DNA of 5,337 nt, taken from Clostridia bacterium (GTDB lineage: Bacteria > Bacillota > Clostridia > Oscillospirales > Acutalibacteraceae). Below the pieces are notes generated by a model that saw only the letters and a program-made list of their open reading frames with translations, was not told the DNA's origin and searched no databases. The stretch covers positions 1-5,337 of the forward strand of contig JAFPBM010000209.1 of the NCBI GenBank assembly GCA_017424125.1, written 5' to 3'. This document shows positions 1-5,337 of the stretch, piece by piece; the stretch's first letter is position 1; every line of letters begins with the position of its first letter. Made by a program: the position numbers and the translations under genes.

Positions 1-1
1 G

Positions 2-154
2 GTTTTGCCTGAAGTCAAGGCGGCATCTGTTGAATGGATGACGCTTTTGTCCGAAGGAATAGATAAAACGGAACTGGAAGTGTTTAATTCGGTATTGATG
101 CGTATGCAGGAAAAAGCGCGTGAGATTATTGAAAGGCAAGATGCAACAAAATGA
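2..154 (+). CDS. MarR-family transcriptional regulator, C-terminal fragment (5' end outside window)
   Basis: The open frame enters from the left edge at base 2 and encodes 50 residues ending ...IIERQDATK before a TGA at 152-154. The segment starts LPEVKAASVEWMTLLSEGID and continues into a charged amphipathic helix with ELEVFNSVLMRMQEKAREII. This resembles the last two helices of MarR-family regulators, which form the dimer interface: a 'W..L..G(l/i)....E...' segment followed by a final 'L..M...A' helix. MarR proteins are usually about 140-150 residues, so roughly two thirds, including the winged-helix DNA-binding domain, lies outside the window. The stop codon overlaps the ATG of the downstream ABC gene (ATGA, 151-154), so the two are co-transcribed and probably translationally coupled. 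MarR regulators next to ABC exporters usually repress their own operon and release DNA on binding a small ligand. The family call rests only on the C-terminus and the context, so it is likely but not certain. Confidence 0.75.
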   Translation, partial: VLPEVKAASVEWMTLLSEGIDKTELEVFNSVLMRMQEKAREIIERQDATK

Positions 155-1869
155 AGTGGATTTTTAGATTTTTAAAACCGTTGCGTGGGCGAATAACGCT
201 TGGCATAACGGTAAAGACCATAGGCACCGTAGCCGAACTTATAATTCCGTTTTTACTCAGTCACATACTTGAAAACGTGATTGAAACAAATAAGATTGGA
301 AGTATTGTGTTTTACGGTGTTTTAATGGCGGTTTCGGCTGCTGTTGCAGGTTTTGGCAATGTTATAGCAAATAGAATGGCATCCAAAACGACAATGATTT
401 TCTCAACCCGTATGAGAAAAGAACTGTTTTCAAAAACGCTCAATCTTTCGGCAAGAAGTACCGACGGTTTTACAATACCGTCGCTCGAATCACGCATAAC
501 TTCGGATACCTATAACGTGCAAAATTTCATAGGTATGATACAAAGAATGGGCATACGTGCACCGATACTTTTACTCGGTGGCTCGGTCATAACACTTTTA
601 ATGGATGCAAAGTTAGCCCTTGTTATGATTGCAATGTTACCGGTTATTTTTCTCGTTATATATAGTGTTTCACGCCTTGGTGTGCCGCTTTATTCAAAGG
701 TGCAACAATCGGTTGACGGAATGGTAAGGGTTGTGCGCGAAGATGCACAGGGAATCCGTGTTATAAAGGCACTTTCAAAGGTTGATTATGAAAATGCACG
801 TTATGACAAAGCAAATATGACGCTAAGGAAAAACGAGGCAAAAGCGGGAACCATTATGGGGGTTGTAAACCCCGTTATGACCTTGCTTATGAACGGCGGT
901 ATTGTTGCGGTTGTAGCGGCAAGTGCCTTTTTCGTTGCAAATAACACCTCGTCTGCCGCAACCGTTATTGCATTTATGCAGTATTTCACCCTCATTTCAA
1001 TGGCAATGATGTCGCTTTCAAGAATGTTTGTTATGTATACAAAGTGCGCCGCATCCGCCAAACGAATTGAAAAGGTGTTAACAGAGGAAAGCGAACTGAA
1101 AGACATAGAAGACGACGGCAAGGGAGATACCTCTTTACATATCTCCTTTGAAAACGTGTCGTTTTCCTATCTTCACAAGGAAGATAATATAAAGAACGTG
1201 TCTTTTGCTCTCAAAAAAGGCGAAACACTCGGCATAATCGGCGCTACGGGAAGCGGAAAATCAACGCTTTTACGTCTGCTTATGCGCTTTTACGACGTAG
1301 ATAAGGGTGTAATCCGCATAGGCGGAAAAGACGTCCGTTCTTATAAAAACGAAGAACTTGCTTCGATGTTCGGCGTAGTTTTTCAAAACGATTTTATCTA
1401 TGCCGATACGCTGGAAGAGAATATCCGTTTTGGACGTGATATATCTTATGAAGATATAGTAAAAGCGGCAAAAACCGCCCAAGCGCATGAGTTTATATCG
1501 TCTTTTTCTGACGGCTATTTCCACGCGGTAACTACGGGCGGCACAAATCTTTCGGGCGGTCAGCGTCAGCGTCTCTTAATAGCCCGTGCAATAGCGGGTT
1601 GTCCCGAAATACTCATATTAGACGACTCGTCTTCGGCGCTTGACTATAAAACCGACGCAAATCTGCGTACAGCACTCTCGCGATATATCCCCGATTCAAC
1701 CGTAATAACGGTAGCACAAAGGGTAAGTTCCGTTAAAAATTGCGATTTAATACTGGTTATTGAAAACGGCGAAATTATAGGCGCAGGCAAACACGAAGAA
1801 CTTATGAATACCTGTGCCGAATACAAGGAAATAAGCGATTCTCAGATGGGAGGTGCCTTCCTTGACTGA
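151..1869 (+). CDS. ABC exporter half-transporter, degenerate-site subunit (TMD-NBD fusion)
   Basis: This 572-residue protein has the standard length for a type IV (MDR-like) ABC exporter half-transporter. An N-terminal membrane domain has six hydrophobic segments (about 14-37, 50-73, 133-152, 154-175, 236-262, 270-293). A cytoplasmic ATPase domain follows from about 330. Visible motifs are A-loop Y340, Walker A GATGSGKST (364-372, Lys370), Q-loop Gln412, signature LSGGQ (467-471), Walker B ILIL-D491 and D-loop SALD (495-498). Two catalytic positions are non-consensus. The residue after the Walker B Asp is Asp492 rather than Glu, and the H-loop reads VAQR with Gln523 in place of His. The ATP site built on this subunit's Walker motifs should therefore be hydrolysis-poor, as in the known degenerate subunits of heterodimeric exporters. 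The start at 151 overlaps the regulator's stop. The nearest SD-like AAAGG (132-136) lies 14 bases upstream, rather far, so coupling to the upstream gene probably drives initiation. It likely pairs with the next gene's product in the cytoplasmic membrane to expel drugs, lipids or peptides. The substrate cannot be read from sequence. Confidence 0.95.
   Translation: MKWIFRFLKPLRGRITLGITVKTIGTVAELIIPFLLSHILENVIETNKIGSIVFYGVLMAVSAAVAGFGNVIANRMASKTTMIFSTRMRKELFSKTLNLSARSTDGFTIPSLESRITSDTYNVQNFIGMIQRMGIRAPILLLGGSVITLLMDAKLALVMIAMLPVIFLVIYSVSRLGVPLYSKVQQSVDGMVRVVREDAQGIRVIKALSKVDYENARYDKANMTLRKNEAKAGTIMGVVNPVMTLLMNGGIVAVVAASAFFVANNTSSAATVIAFMQYFTLISMAMMSLSRMFVMYTKCAASAKRIEKVLTEESELKDIEDDGKGDTSLHISFENVSFSYLHKEDNIKNVSFALKKGETLGIIGATGSGKSTLLRLLMRFYDVDKGVIRIGGKDVRSYKNEELASMFGVVFQNDFIYADTLEENIRFGRDISYEDIVKAAKTAQAHEFISSFSDGYFHAVTTGGTNLSGGQRQRLLIARAIAGCPEILILDDSSSALDYKTDANLRTALSRYIPDSTVITVAQRVSSVKNCDLILVIENGEIIGAGKHEELMNTCAEYKEISDSQMGGAFLD
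1848..1864 (+). promoter_or_regulatory. Shine-Dalgarno and TTG start deciding the second ABC gene
   Basis: GGGAGGTG at 1848-1855 is a near-perfect complement of the 16S rRNA 3' end. It lies at an optimal 8-base spacing (from the GGAGG core, 1849-1853) before TTG at 1862-1864. The upstream in-frame GTG (1853-1855) overlaps this SD and has no good SD of its own, so it is an unlikely start. The site lies within the last codons of the first ABC gene, which ties translation of the two subunits together. Confidence 0.75.
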
Positions 1870-3652
1870 TAAAAGAATAAAACCTAAAAATAAAAAAGGT
1901 ATATTTTTAAGACTAAGCAAATACGTGCTTGCACAGTGGCCCCTATTTATAGTTGCGGTGGCACTGACCCTTATAGCGAACCAACTGTCGCTTATGGGAC
2001 CAAAATATTCGGGCGCTGCGATTGACGCGATTGAAAAGGCGGGTGGGGTGGATTTTCCCTCCGTGTTTGAAAATATCGTATATATGCTTATCTGTTACGT
2101 GTTTTCTGCATTGCTTTCATATCTGCTTTCGGTGGTTATGATACAGTTAAGCCAAAGAATAATATACAAAATGCGAAGACAGGTGTTTGAGAAACTTACC
2201 ACACTTCCCGTAAATTATTTTGATACCCACGCAACGGGCGATATTATAAGCCACCTCTCGTACGATATTGATACCATAAACAGTACACTTTCGCACGACC
2301 TTATACAGATAATGACGAGCATATACACAGTCGTCGGCTCTCTTCTTTTTATGTGGCGCATATCAAAACCGATGATACTGATATTTGTGCTTACAGCGCC
2401 CGCTTCGCTTCTTTTTACCCGTTACCGTTCCAAAAAAGTGCGTCCGCTTTTCAGTAAAAGGGCTAAAAAATATGGCGAACTCAACGGTTTTGCCGAAGAA
2501 ATGCTGACAGGTTCGCGCACAATAGCGGCGTACGGCAGACAAGAGGTTATGTCCGAGCGTTTCAATAAAATAAACGACGAGGCAATGGATGCGTTCTATA
2601 AAGCGGAATATAACGCCGCACTGCTTTTCCCGACTATAAATCTTATAAATAATATATCGCTAACGCTTGTGGCTGTAATGGGCGGAATACTTTATATGTT
2701 CTCTCAAAACGGCACAATACTGGCAACGTCTGCGTTTTTCATAACGCTTGGCGGTGTTGCACAGTTTGTGCAGTATTCGCGCAAATTTGCGGGACCGATA
2801 AACGAATTTTCCAATATCCTTCACGAAATCCAGTCGGCTTTCTCGGCGGCAGAGCGTGTTTTTGCAATTTTGGATGAAGAACCTGAAAAGGCGGACGCGA
2901 TTGATGCTAAAGAGTTAAAAGAAGTAAAAGGTGATGTATCTCTTCGCGATGTAACGTTCGGCTATACAGAGGATAAAACAATTCTCAAAAACGTAACAGT
3001 CGATGCTAAAAAAGGTCAAACCGTAGCCATAGTAGGACCGACGGGTGCAGGCAAGACAACCATTATTAATCTGCTTATGCGCTTTTACGATAATCAAAGC
3101 GGAGAAATATTAATAGACGATATACCGTCTATTAATATAAAGCGTTCGGATTTGCGCCTTGCATTTAATATGGTGCTTCAGGATACCTGGCTTTTCTGCG
3201 GTACGATATATGATAATATTGTTTACGGCAGGGAAGACGCCACACCCGAAGAAGTATATGCTGCGGCAAAATCCGCAAAGATTGATAATTATATAAAAAG
3301 TTTGCCGGACGGATATAATACAGTTCTTTCGGACGACGGCGTAAATATTTCAAAAGGTCAAAAGCAACTTATAACAATAGCGCGTGCATTTCTTTCAAAA
3401 GCGCCGATTTTGATTTTGGACGAGGCAACTTCAAACGTTGACTCCCGTACCGAGATACAAATTCAAAACGCCATGACTGCGCTTATGGAAAATAAAACCT
3501 GTTTTATAATAGCGCACAGACTTTCAACCATTCAAAATGCCGATACGATTTTGGTTGTTAAAGACGGAACTATTATAGAAAAAGGCAACCACGATGAACT
3601 TATAAAACAGGGCGGATTTTACCATTCGCTTTACCATTCGCAGTTTAATTAA
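1862..3652 (+). CDS. ABC exporter half-transporter, catalytic subunit (TMD-NBD fusion)
   Basis: This is a second half-transporter, 596 residues from the TTG at 1862. A GTG at 1853 would give 599, but that GTG lies inside the Shine-Dalgarno sequence GGGAGGTG (1848-1855), which sits 8 bases before the TTG, so TTG is preferred. Numbered from TTG, membrane segments fall at about 26-46, 69-94, 148-167, 169-186, 253-279 and 286-305. ATPase motifs are A-loop Tyr368, Walker A GPTGAGKTT (392-400, Lys398), Q-loop Gln440, Walker B ILIL-Asp520 with catalytic Glu521, D-loop SNVD (524-527) and H-loop His552 in IIAHRLST. The signature motif is ISKGQ (496-500) instead of LSGGQ, with Lys in place of the second-to-last Gly. 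This subunit thus supplies a complete Walker/Glu/His set but a weak signature, the mirror image of its neighbour. The expected product is a heterodimer with one active and one degenerate ATP site, acting as a multidrug-type or peptide/lipid exporter. It overlaps the upstream gene by 8 bases (1862-1869) and ends 3 bases before the terminator repeat. Confidence 0.95.
   Translation: MTDKRIKPKNKKGIFLRLSKYVLAQWPLFIVAVALTLIANQLSLMGPKYSGAAIDAIEKAGGVDFPSVFENIVYMLICYVFSALLSYLLSVVMIQLSQRIIYKMRRQVFEKLTTLPVNYFDTHATGDIISHLSYDIDTINSTLSHDLIQIMTSIYTVVGSLLFMWRISKPMILIFVLTAPASLLFTRYRSKKVRPLFSKRAKKYGELNGFAEEMLTGSRTIAAYGRQEVMSERFNKINDEAMDAFYKAEYNAALLFPTINLINNISLTLVAVMGGILYMFSQNGTILATSAFFITLGGVAQFVQYSRKFAGPINEFSNILHEIQSAFSAAERVFAILDEEPEKADAIDAKELKEVKGDVSLRDVTFGYTEDKTILKNVTVDAKKGQTVAIVGPTGAGKTTIINLLMRFYDNQSGEILIDDIPSINIKRSDLRLAFNMVLQDTWLFCGTIYDNIVYGREDATPEEVYAAAKSAKIDNYIKSLPDGYNTVLSDDGVNISKGQKQLITIARAFLSKAPILILDEATSNVDSRTEIQIQNAMTALMENKTCFIIAHRLSTIQNADTILVVKDGTIIEKGNHDELIKQGGFYHSLYHSQFN
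3618..3641 (+). repeat. Perfect 12-bp tandem duplication at the 3' end of the second ABC gene
   Basis: TTTACCATTCGC occurs twice back to back (3618-3629 and 3630-3641). In frame it gives the C-terminal residues FYHSLYHSQFN, with YHS repeated. ABC exporters often end in a 'Y..LY.SQF' pattern, so the protein sequence is not abnormal. The identical DNA could reflect a small slippage duplication or just the repeated amino acids with the same codons. Confidence 0.7.
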
Positions 3653-3655
3653 AAC

Positions 3656-3687
3656 AAAAAAACCGCTGAATTTTCAGCGGTTTTTTT
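3656..3687. terminator. Bidirectional Rho-independent terminator between convergent operons
   Basis: This is a perfect inverted repeat with 15-base arms (3656-3670 and 3673-3687) and a 2-base centre. Seven A, then CCGCTGAA, TT, TTCAGCGG, then seven T. Read on the + strand, the GC-rich stem followed by T7 terminates the ABC operon. Read on the - strand, the A7 becomes a U7 tract and terminates the hydrolase-methyltransferase operon. In practice the hairpin would close as CCGCTGA/TCAGCGG with a 4-base ATTT loop. The repeat starts 3 bases after the ABC stop codon. Its last two T bases belong to the stop codon of the opposing methyltransferase gene (3686-3688). Confidence 0.93.
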
Positions 3688-4351
3688 ACCATATAAACGG
3701 TACAATCCTATATTTTACTCTCTTTTTGTATTCCTCATACCCTATGAGTTGTTCTGATAATACTTTTTCTTCGTTTTTTATACGAACGATAATAATAGCG
3801 GGGTAAAAAATAAATATAAAAAAGGAAACAAATGAGCCTAAAATTAACGGTATGCTCAAAAACATAAAAACAGTTGCGGCATACATCGGGTGGCGTATGA
3901 ACGAATATAGCCCCGTACTGACAAGTGTCTGGTTTTCTTCCACTTTAACCGTTCGCGAAAGATATGCATTTTCTCGCATAACCTCTGCATAAAGGACGTA
4001 GGAAAGCAGAAAAATCACCGCTGCAATTATTTTTAAAACGTGCGGCACAGTGGAAAGTGCGAAACGAAAATCAAGTCCCGCCGCAACAAATCCCAAAAGA
4101 AATATAATGGCAGAAAGCGCCACAACGCCTTTTTGGACTGTCTCTTTTTCTTTGTTTTCAAGCCGTTTGTTAAGTAATTTGGGCGCTTTGATTAAAAGCA
4201 CCGCACCGAGTATGAAAATCGGCACAAAAAGCAACCCTAAAAACACCCAACCGTCCGAAAAATGTAACGTTCCCGCGGGTAAAAATATCAGTGTTGCTAC
4301 AATTAAAAACCCAAATGTAAACTTTGTTAGCGCGTTTATAAAAAGTTTCAT
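3686..4351 (-). CDS. Isoprenylcysteine carboxyl methyltransferase (ICMT/PEMT-like) family membrane protein
   Basis: This 221-residue, strongly hydrophobic protein has about six membrane segments (roughly 9-27, 35-53, 76-93, 106-123, 157-172, 173-190). The C-terminal half carries the family signature: GLYSFIRHPMY (147-157), then Arg190 and the pair Glu194-Glu195 in 'RIKNEEKVL', then GYEEYKKRVKYRIVPFIW at the C-terminus. In ICMT and phospholipid methyltransferases the RHPxY and EE regions form the S-adenosylmethionine pocket, so SAM-dependent methylation of a membrane-associated or lipid-like substrate is expected. Bacterial members mostly have unknown substrates, and true prenyl-cysteine methylation is not implied. 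The N-terminal 'LPAGTL..SDGWVFLGLLF' block is also typical of this bacterial subgroup. Its ATG shares a base with the upstream hydrolase stop (TAATG, 4349-4353). Only a weak GGTGTG (4357-4362) precedes it, so translation is probably coupled. It ends against the shared terminator. Confidence 0.9.
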   Translation of the reverse strand: MKLFINALTKFTFGFLIVATLIFLPAGTLHFSDGWVFLGLLFVPIFILGAVLLIKAPKLLNKRLENKEKETVQKGVVALSAIIFLLGFVAAGLDFRFALSTVPHVLKIIAAVIFLLSYVLYAEVMRENAYLSRTVKVEENQTLVSTGLYSFIRHPMYAATVFMFLSIPLILGSFVSFFIFIFYPAIIIVRIKNEEKVLSEQLIGYEEYKKRVKYRIVPFIW

Positions 4352-5037
4352 TAAATCACACCGTTACTGTCAAGACAATTTATAATTCTTTTTGCAATAA
4401 GCGCCATACCCTTGTCGCTTGGATGATGGGCAACGCCGTCGTGCTCAAAAAGACCGAAAGCCATAGTGCTTTGGTCGCTTGGCAGGTCTGAAAGAGCGAC
4501 GAAAGGATAACCGTTTTCGTCGGCATATTCTTTAATATCCTTGTCGGCAATATGCGGCCAAAAAGAATCGGTAATTATAATTTTTGCTTTGCCGTTTTTA
4601 TTAAGATAATCAATTAGAGCGCCATACTGTTTTTTGAATAAATCGGAATTATGGTTATCACGCGGACAGTTTTCAACAGCGCGCATAATAATTACGTCGG
4701 GTTCAAAATCACGTGCCGATTCATAAAGATGCAAATGCTCTGTTCCGCTTTTGTAATTATTTTCCCAAAACGCAACCTGACAAATGCAAAAAGTGGCGTC
4801 AATATGCTTTTTTAAAACGGCGCTTTCAACAATATGGACGTAATCTTTCTCGCGGCATGATGCCGCCATTCCGTGTTCGTGGTGCCAACCTATTTTTGGC
4901 AAAATTCCGTGTAAGGTTATGGAATTTCCAATAAACATAATTCGCATACCATTGTTTTGCGGGTAGTGAATCTGTACGTACTGGCTAACCGATAACTGAT
5001 TTTCAGCGCTTACTGTGTTTTTATCTATAATTTCCAT
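4351..5037 (-). CDS. SGNH/GDSL-type hydrolase (esterase-like), cytoplasmic
   Basis: This 228-residue protein has no signal peptide or membrane segment. Block I reads MRIMFIGNSITLHG (31-44), with nucleophile candidate Ser39. Asn38 replaces the Asp of the GDS motif, as in many 'GNSIT' SGNH proteins. The following IGWHHEHGMAAS...DYVHIVE (49-71) is, from memory, the conserved block of one particular SGNH subfamily. Block III is 'VIIMRAVENC' with Asn123 as the oxyanion candidate. The C-terminal block is DGVAHHPSDKGM (200-211), where His205 before Pro206 is the likely catalytic base and Asp200 its possible partner. The spacing is longer than the usual DxxH. The fold implies ester or acetyl-ester hydrolysis, perhaps of acylated carbohydrate, but the substrate is not predictable. 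The ATG at 5035-5037 has SD AGAGG (5044-5048) 6 bases upstream. The gene is first in a two-gene operon with the membrane methyltransferase, driven by its own promoter. Confidence 0.88.
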   Translation of the reverse strand: MEIIDKNTVSAENQLSVSQYVQIHYPQNNGMRIMFIGNSITLHGILPKIGWHHEHGMAASCREKDYVHIVESAVLKKHIDATFCICQVAFWENNYKSGTEHLHLYESARDFEPDVIIMRAVENCPRDNHNSDLFKKQYGALIDYLNKNGKAKIIITDSFWPHIADKDIKEYADENGYPFVALSDLPSDQSTMAFGLFEHDGVAHHPSDKGMALIAKRIINCLDSNGVI

Positions 5038-5043
5038 AAAAAA

Positions 5044-5048
5044 CCTCT
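5044..5048 (-). promoter_or_regulatory. Ribosome binding site of the SGNH hydrolase gene
   Basis: On the - strand AAAGAGG precedes TTTTTT and the ATG. The AGAGG core is 6 bases from the start codon. This supports the 228-residue start at 5037, and no in-frame upstream alternative is needed. Confidence 0.7.
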
Positions 5049-5054
5049 TTCAAC

Positions 5055-5072
5055 TAATTGTTTAAGCAACTA
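5055..5072. promoter_or_regulatory. Putative MarR-type operator over the transcription start
   Basis: The - strand reads TAGTTGCTTAAACAATTA, an 18-base imperfect palindrome in which 7 of 9 half-site positions pair (TAgTTG/CAAtTA arms around CTTAAA). It lies directly downstream of the predicted -10 and covers the expected +1, the position for repression by blocking polymerase. Winged-helix MarR proteins commonly bind AT-rich palindromes of this length with TTG...CAA arms. The regulator fragment at the left edge of the window is a candidate, but nothing in the sequence proves that link. The site is AT-rich, so chance symmetry is possible. Confidence 0.5.
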
Positions 5073-5073
5073 T

Positions 5074-5102
5074 ATTTTAAAGTGATAATACTATTAAGTC
5101 AA
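5074..5102 (-). promoter_or_regulatory. Sigma-A-type promoter of the hydrolase-methyltransferase operon
   Basis: Reading the - strand, TTGACT (5097-5102) is a 5/6 match to the -35 consensus. It is followed after exactly 17 bases by TAAAAT (5074-5079), a 5/6 match to the -10 consensus. The predicted start is near 5067, giving a leader of about 30 bases to the ATG at 5037. The flanks are very AT-rich. A second -10-like TATAGT (5069-5074) has a 22-base spacer and is less likely. No experimental start is known; this is a pattern match in the right place. Confidence 0.75.
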
Positions 5103-5129
5103 TAGCCAATTGTTTATATATACAAAATA

Positions 5130-5159
5130 GAAAATCCTTTCCGTGCGGAAAGGATTTTC
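5130..5159 (-). terminator. Hairpin terminator downstream of the oxidoreductase gene
   Basis: GAAAATCCTTTCC (5130-5142) pairs perfectly with GGAAAGGATTTTC (5147-5159), 13 bp, with one further G-C pair and a small GTGC loop. On the - strand the descending arm ends GGATTTTC and runs into TATTTTG, a U-rich tail. It sits 13 bases beyond the oxidoreductase's tandem stop codons and just upstream of the hydrolase -35 box, so it separates the two transcription units. The U-tract is partly inside the stem and interrupted, less ideal than the terminator at 3656-3687. Confidence 0.8.
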
Positions 5160-5172
5160 AATGCTTTTATTA

Positions 5173-5337
5173 TTAAATTTCGCAGAAGATGTGTTCATTT
5201 GCAGAACGTTTGGCGGCAAGACACATTGTAGCGCTGAGAATGCCCTCTTCTAACGTGGAGCGCGATTTATCCTTGCCCTCCATAACGGCAATAAAGTTCT
5301 CTGCAAGGTATGTGTCGCCACCGCTGTGCGTGCCGCA
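5173..5337 (-). CDS. Gfo/Idh/MocA-family oxidoreductase, C-terminal fragment (5' end outside window)
   Basis: An open frame enters from the right edge on the - strand and encodes 54 residues, starting CGTHSGGDTYLAENFIAVM and ending ANEHIFCEI, then TAA (5173-5175) and a second TAA immediately after (5170-5172). The pattern 'H.GGD..L...F...(V/M)..G', followed by 'S.LEEGILSA..CLAAKRSA', is characteristic of the C-terminus of Gfo/Idh/MocA NAD(P)-dependent sugar or inositol dehydrogenases. There the HxGGD segment and the 'S...(D/E)G..S......A..S' helix close the alpha/beta domain. Complete proteins are usually about 330-430 residues, so the Rossmann domain and the catalytic EKP region are outside the window. 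It is co-directional with the hydrolase gene but separated by a terminator and a new promoter, so it is probably not in the same operon. Confidence 0.85.
   Translation of the reverse strand, partial: CGTHSGGDTYLAENFIAVMEGKDKSRSTLEEGILSATMCLAAKRSANEHIFCEI

Noticed and set aside
801..1121. 106-codon open frame on the - strand inside the first ABC gene
   Set aside because: It is a reverse-strand shadow of the membrane domain; the real frame carries all family motifs.
1270..1524. 84-codon open frame on the - strand inside the first ATPase domain
   Set aside because: It is antisense to the ATPase domain and shows no independent domain or conserved motif.
1853..1861. GTG start giving a 599-residue second ABC protein
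   Set aside because: The GTG is embedded in the Shine-Dalgarno sequence that correctly positions the TTG at 1862, so the three extra residues are probably not translated.
4050..4385. 111-codon open frame on the + strand opposite the methyltransferase and the end of the hydrolase gene
   Set aside because: It is antisense to a well-supported membrane protein, has no recognisable domain, and has a low-complexity Lys/Ser/Pro/Asn-rich composition expected from the reverse complement of hydrophobic codons.
4713..4934. 73-codon open frame on the + strand inside the hydrolase gene
   Set aside because: It is antisense to the conserved SGNH coding region, has no family resemblance, and is a by-product of codon bias.
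5069..5074. TATAGT as an alternative -10 box for the hydrolase promoter
   Set aside because: It would leave a 22-base spacer to the -35 box, whereas TAAAAT at 5074-5079 gives the ideal 17.
5038..5172. Possible small RNA or riboswitch in the intergenic gap
   Set aside because: Apart from the terminator hairpin there is no multi-helix structure. The leader from the predicted start is only about 30 bases, too short for a riboswitch.

Overview
The window looks like ordinary chromosomal DNA from a low-GC Firmicute, most likely a gut-type or environmental Clostridia member. That call rests on AT-rich codon use, short intergenic gaps, G-rich Shine-Dalgarno sequences, symmetric hairpin terminators and the protein families present. 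It is an inference from style, because no rRNA or other taxonomic marker is present.

Left part (1-3690, + strand): the last 50 codons of a MarR-family regulator overlap (ATGA) the first of two tandem ABC exporter half-transporter genes. The two ABC genes also overlap. The run ends at a strong, nearly perfectly symmetric hairpin terminator. This is the common regulator-ABC-ABC drug/peptide efflux layout. The two half-transporters are complementary and asymmetric. The first lacks the catalytic glutamate (Asp instead) and the switch histidine (Gln instead). The second keeps both but has a degenerate signature motif (ISKGQ). Together they predict a heterodimeric exporter with one consensus and one degenerate ATP site, as known for the TM287/288, LmrCD and BmrCD type.

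Middle and right part (3686-5048, - strand): a two-gene operon converges on the ABC operon. It encodes a cytoplasmic SGNH/GDSL-type hydrolase and then, through a TAATG stop/start overlap, a multi-pass membrane protein of the isoprenylcysteine carboxyl methyltransferase (ICMT/PEMT-like) family. It has a well-formed sigma-A-type promoter (TTGACT, 17 bp, TAAAAT). An 18-bp imperfect palindrome of MarR-operator style lies over the predicted transcription start, so the operon is probably repressed by a MarR-type protein, possibly the one encoded at the left edge.

Right edge (5130-5337, - strand): the C-terminal 54 codons of a Gfo/Idh/MocA-family oxidoreductase end in tandem TAA stops and a 13-14 bp hairpin that insulates it from the hydrolase promoter. 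The longest stretch without a gene is about 135 bases (5038-5172), and it is filled by the promoter, operator and terminator. I see no mobile element, CRISPR array, tRNA or rRNA. I found no convincing evidence of a wholly new system. The points most worth following are the operator-like palindrome, the unstudied hydrolase-methyltransferase pairing, and the non-ATG start of the second ABC gene.
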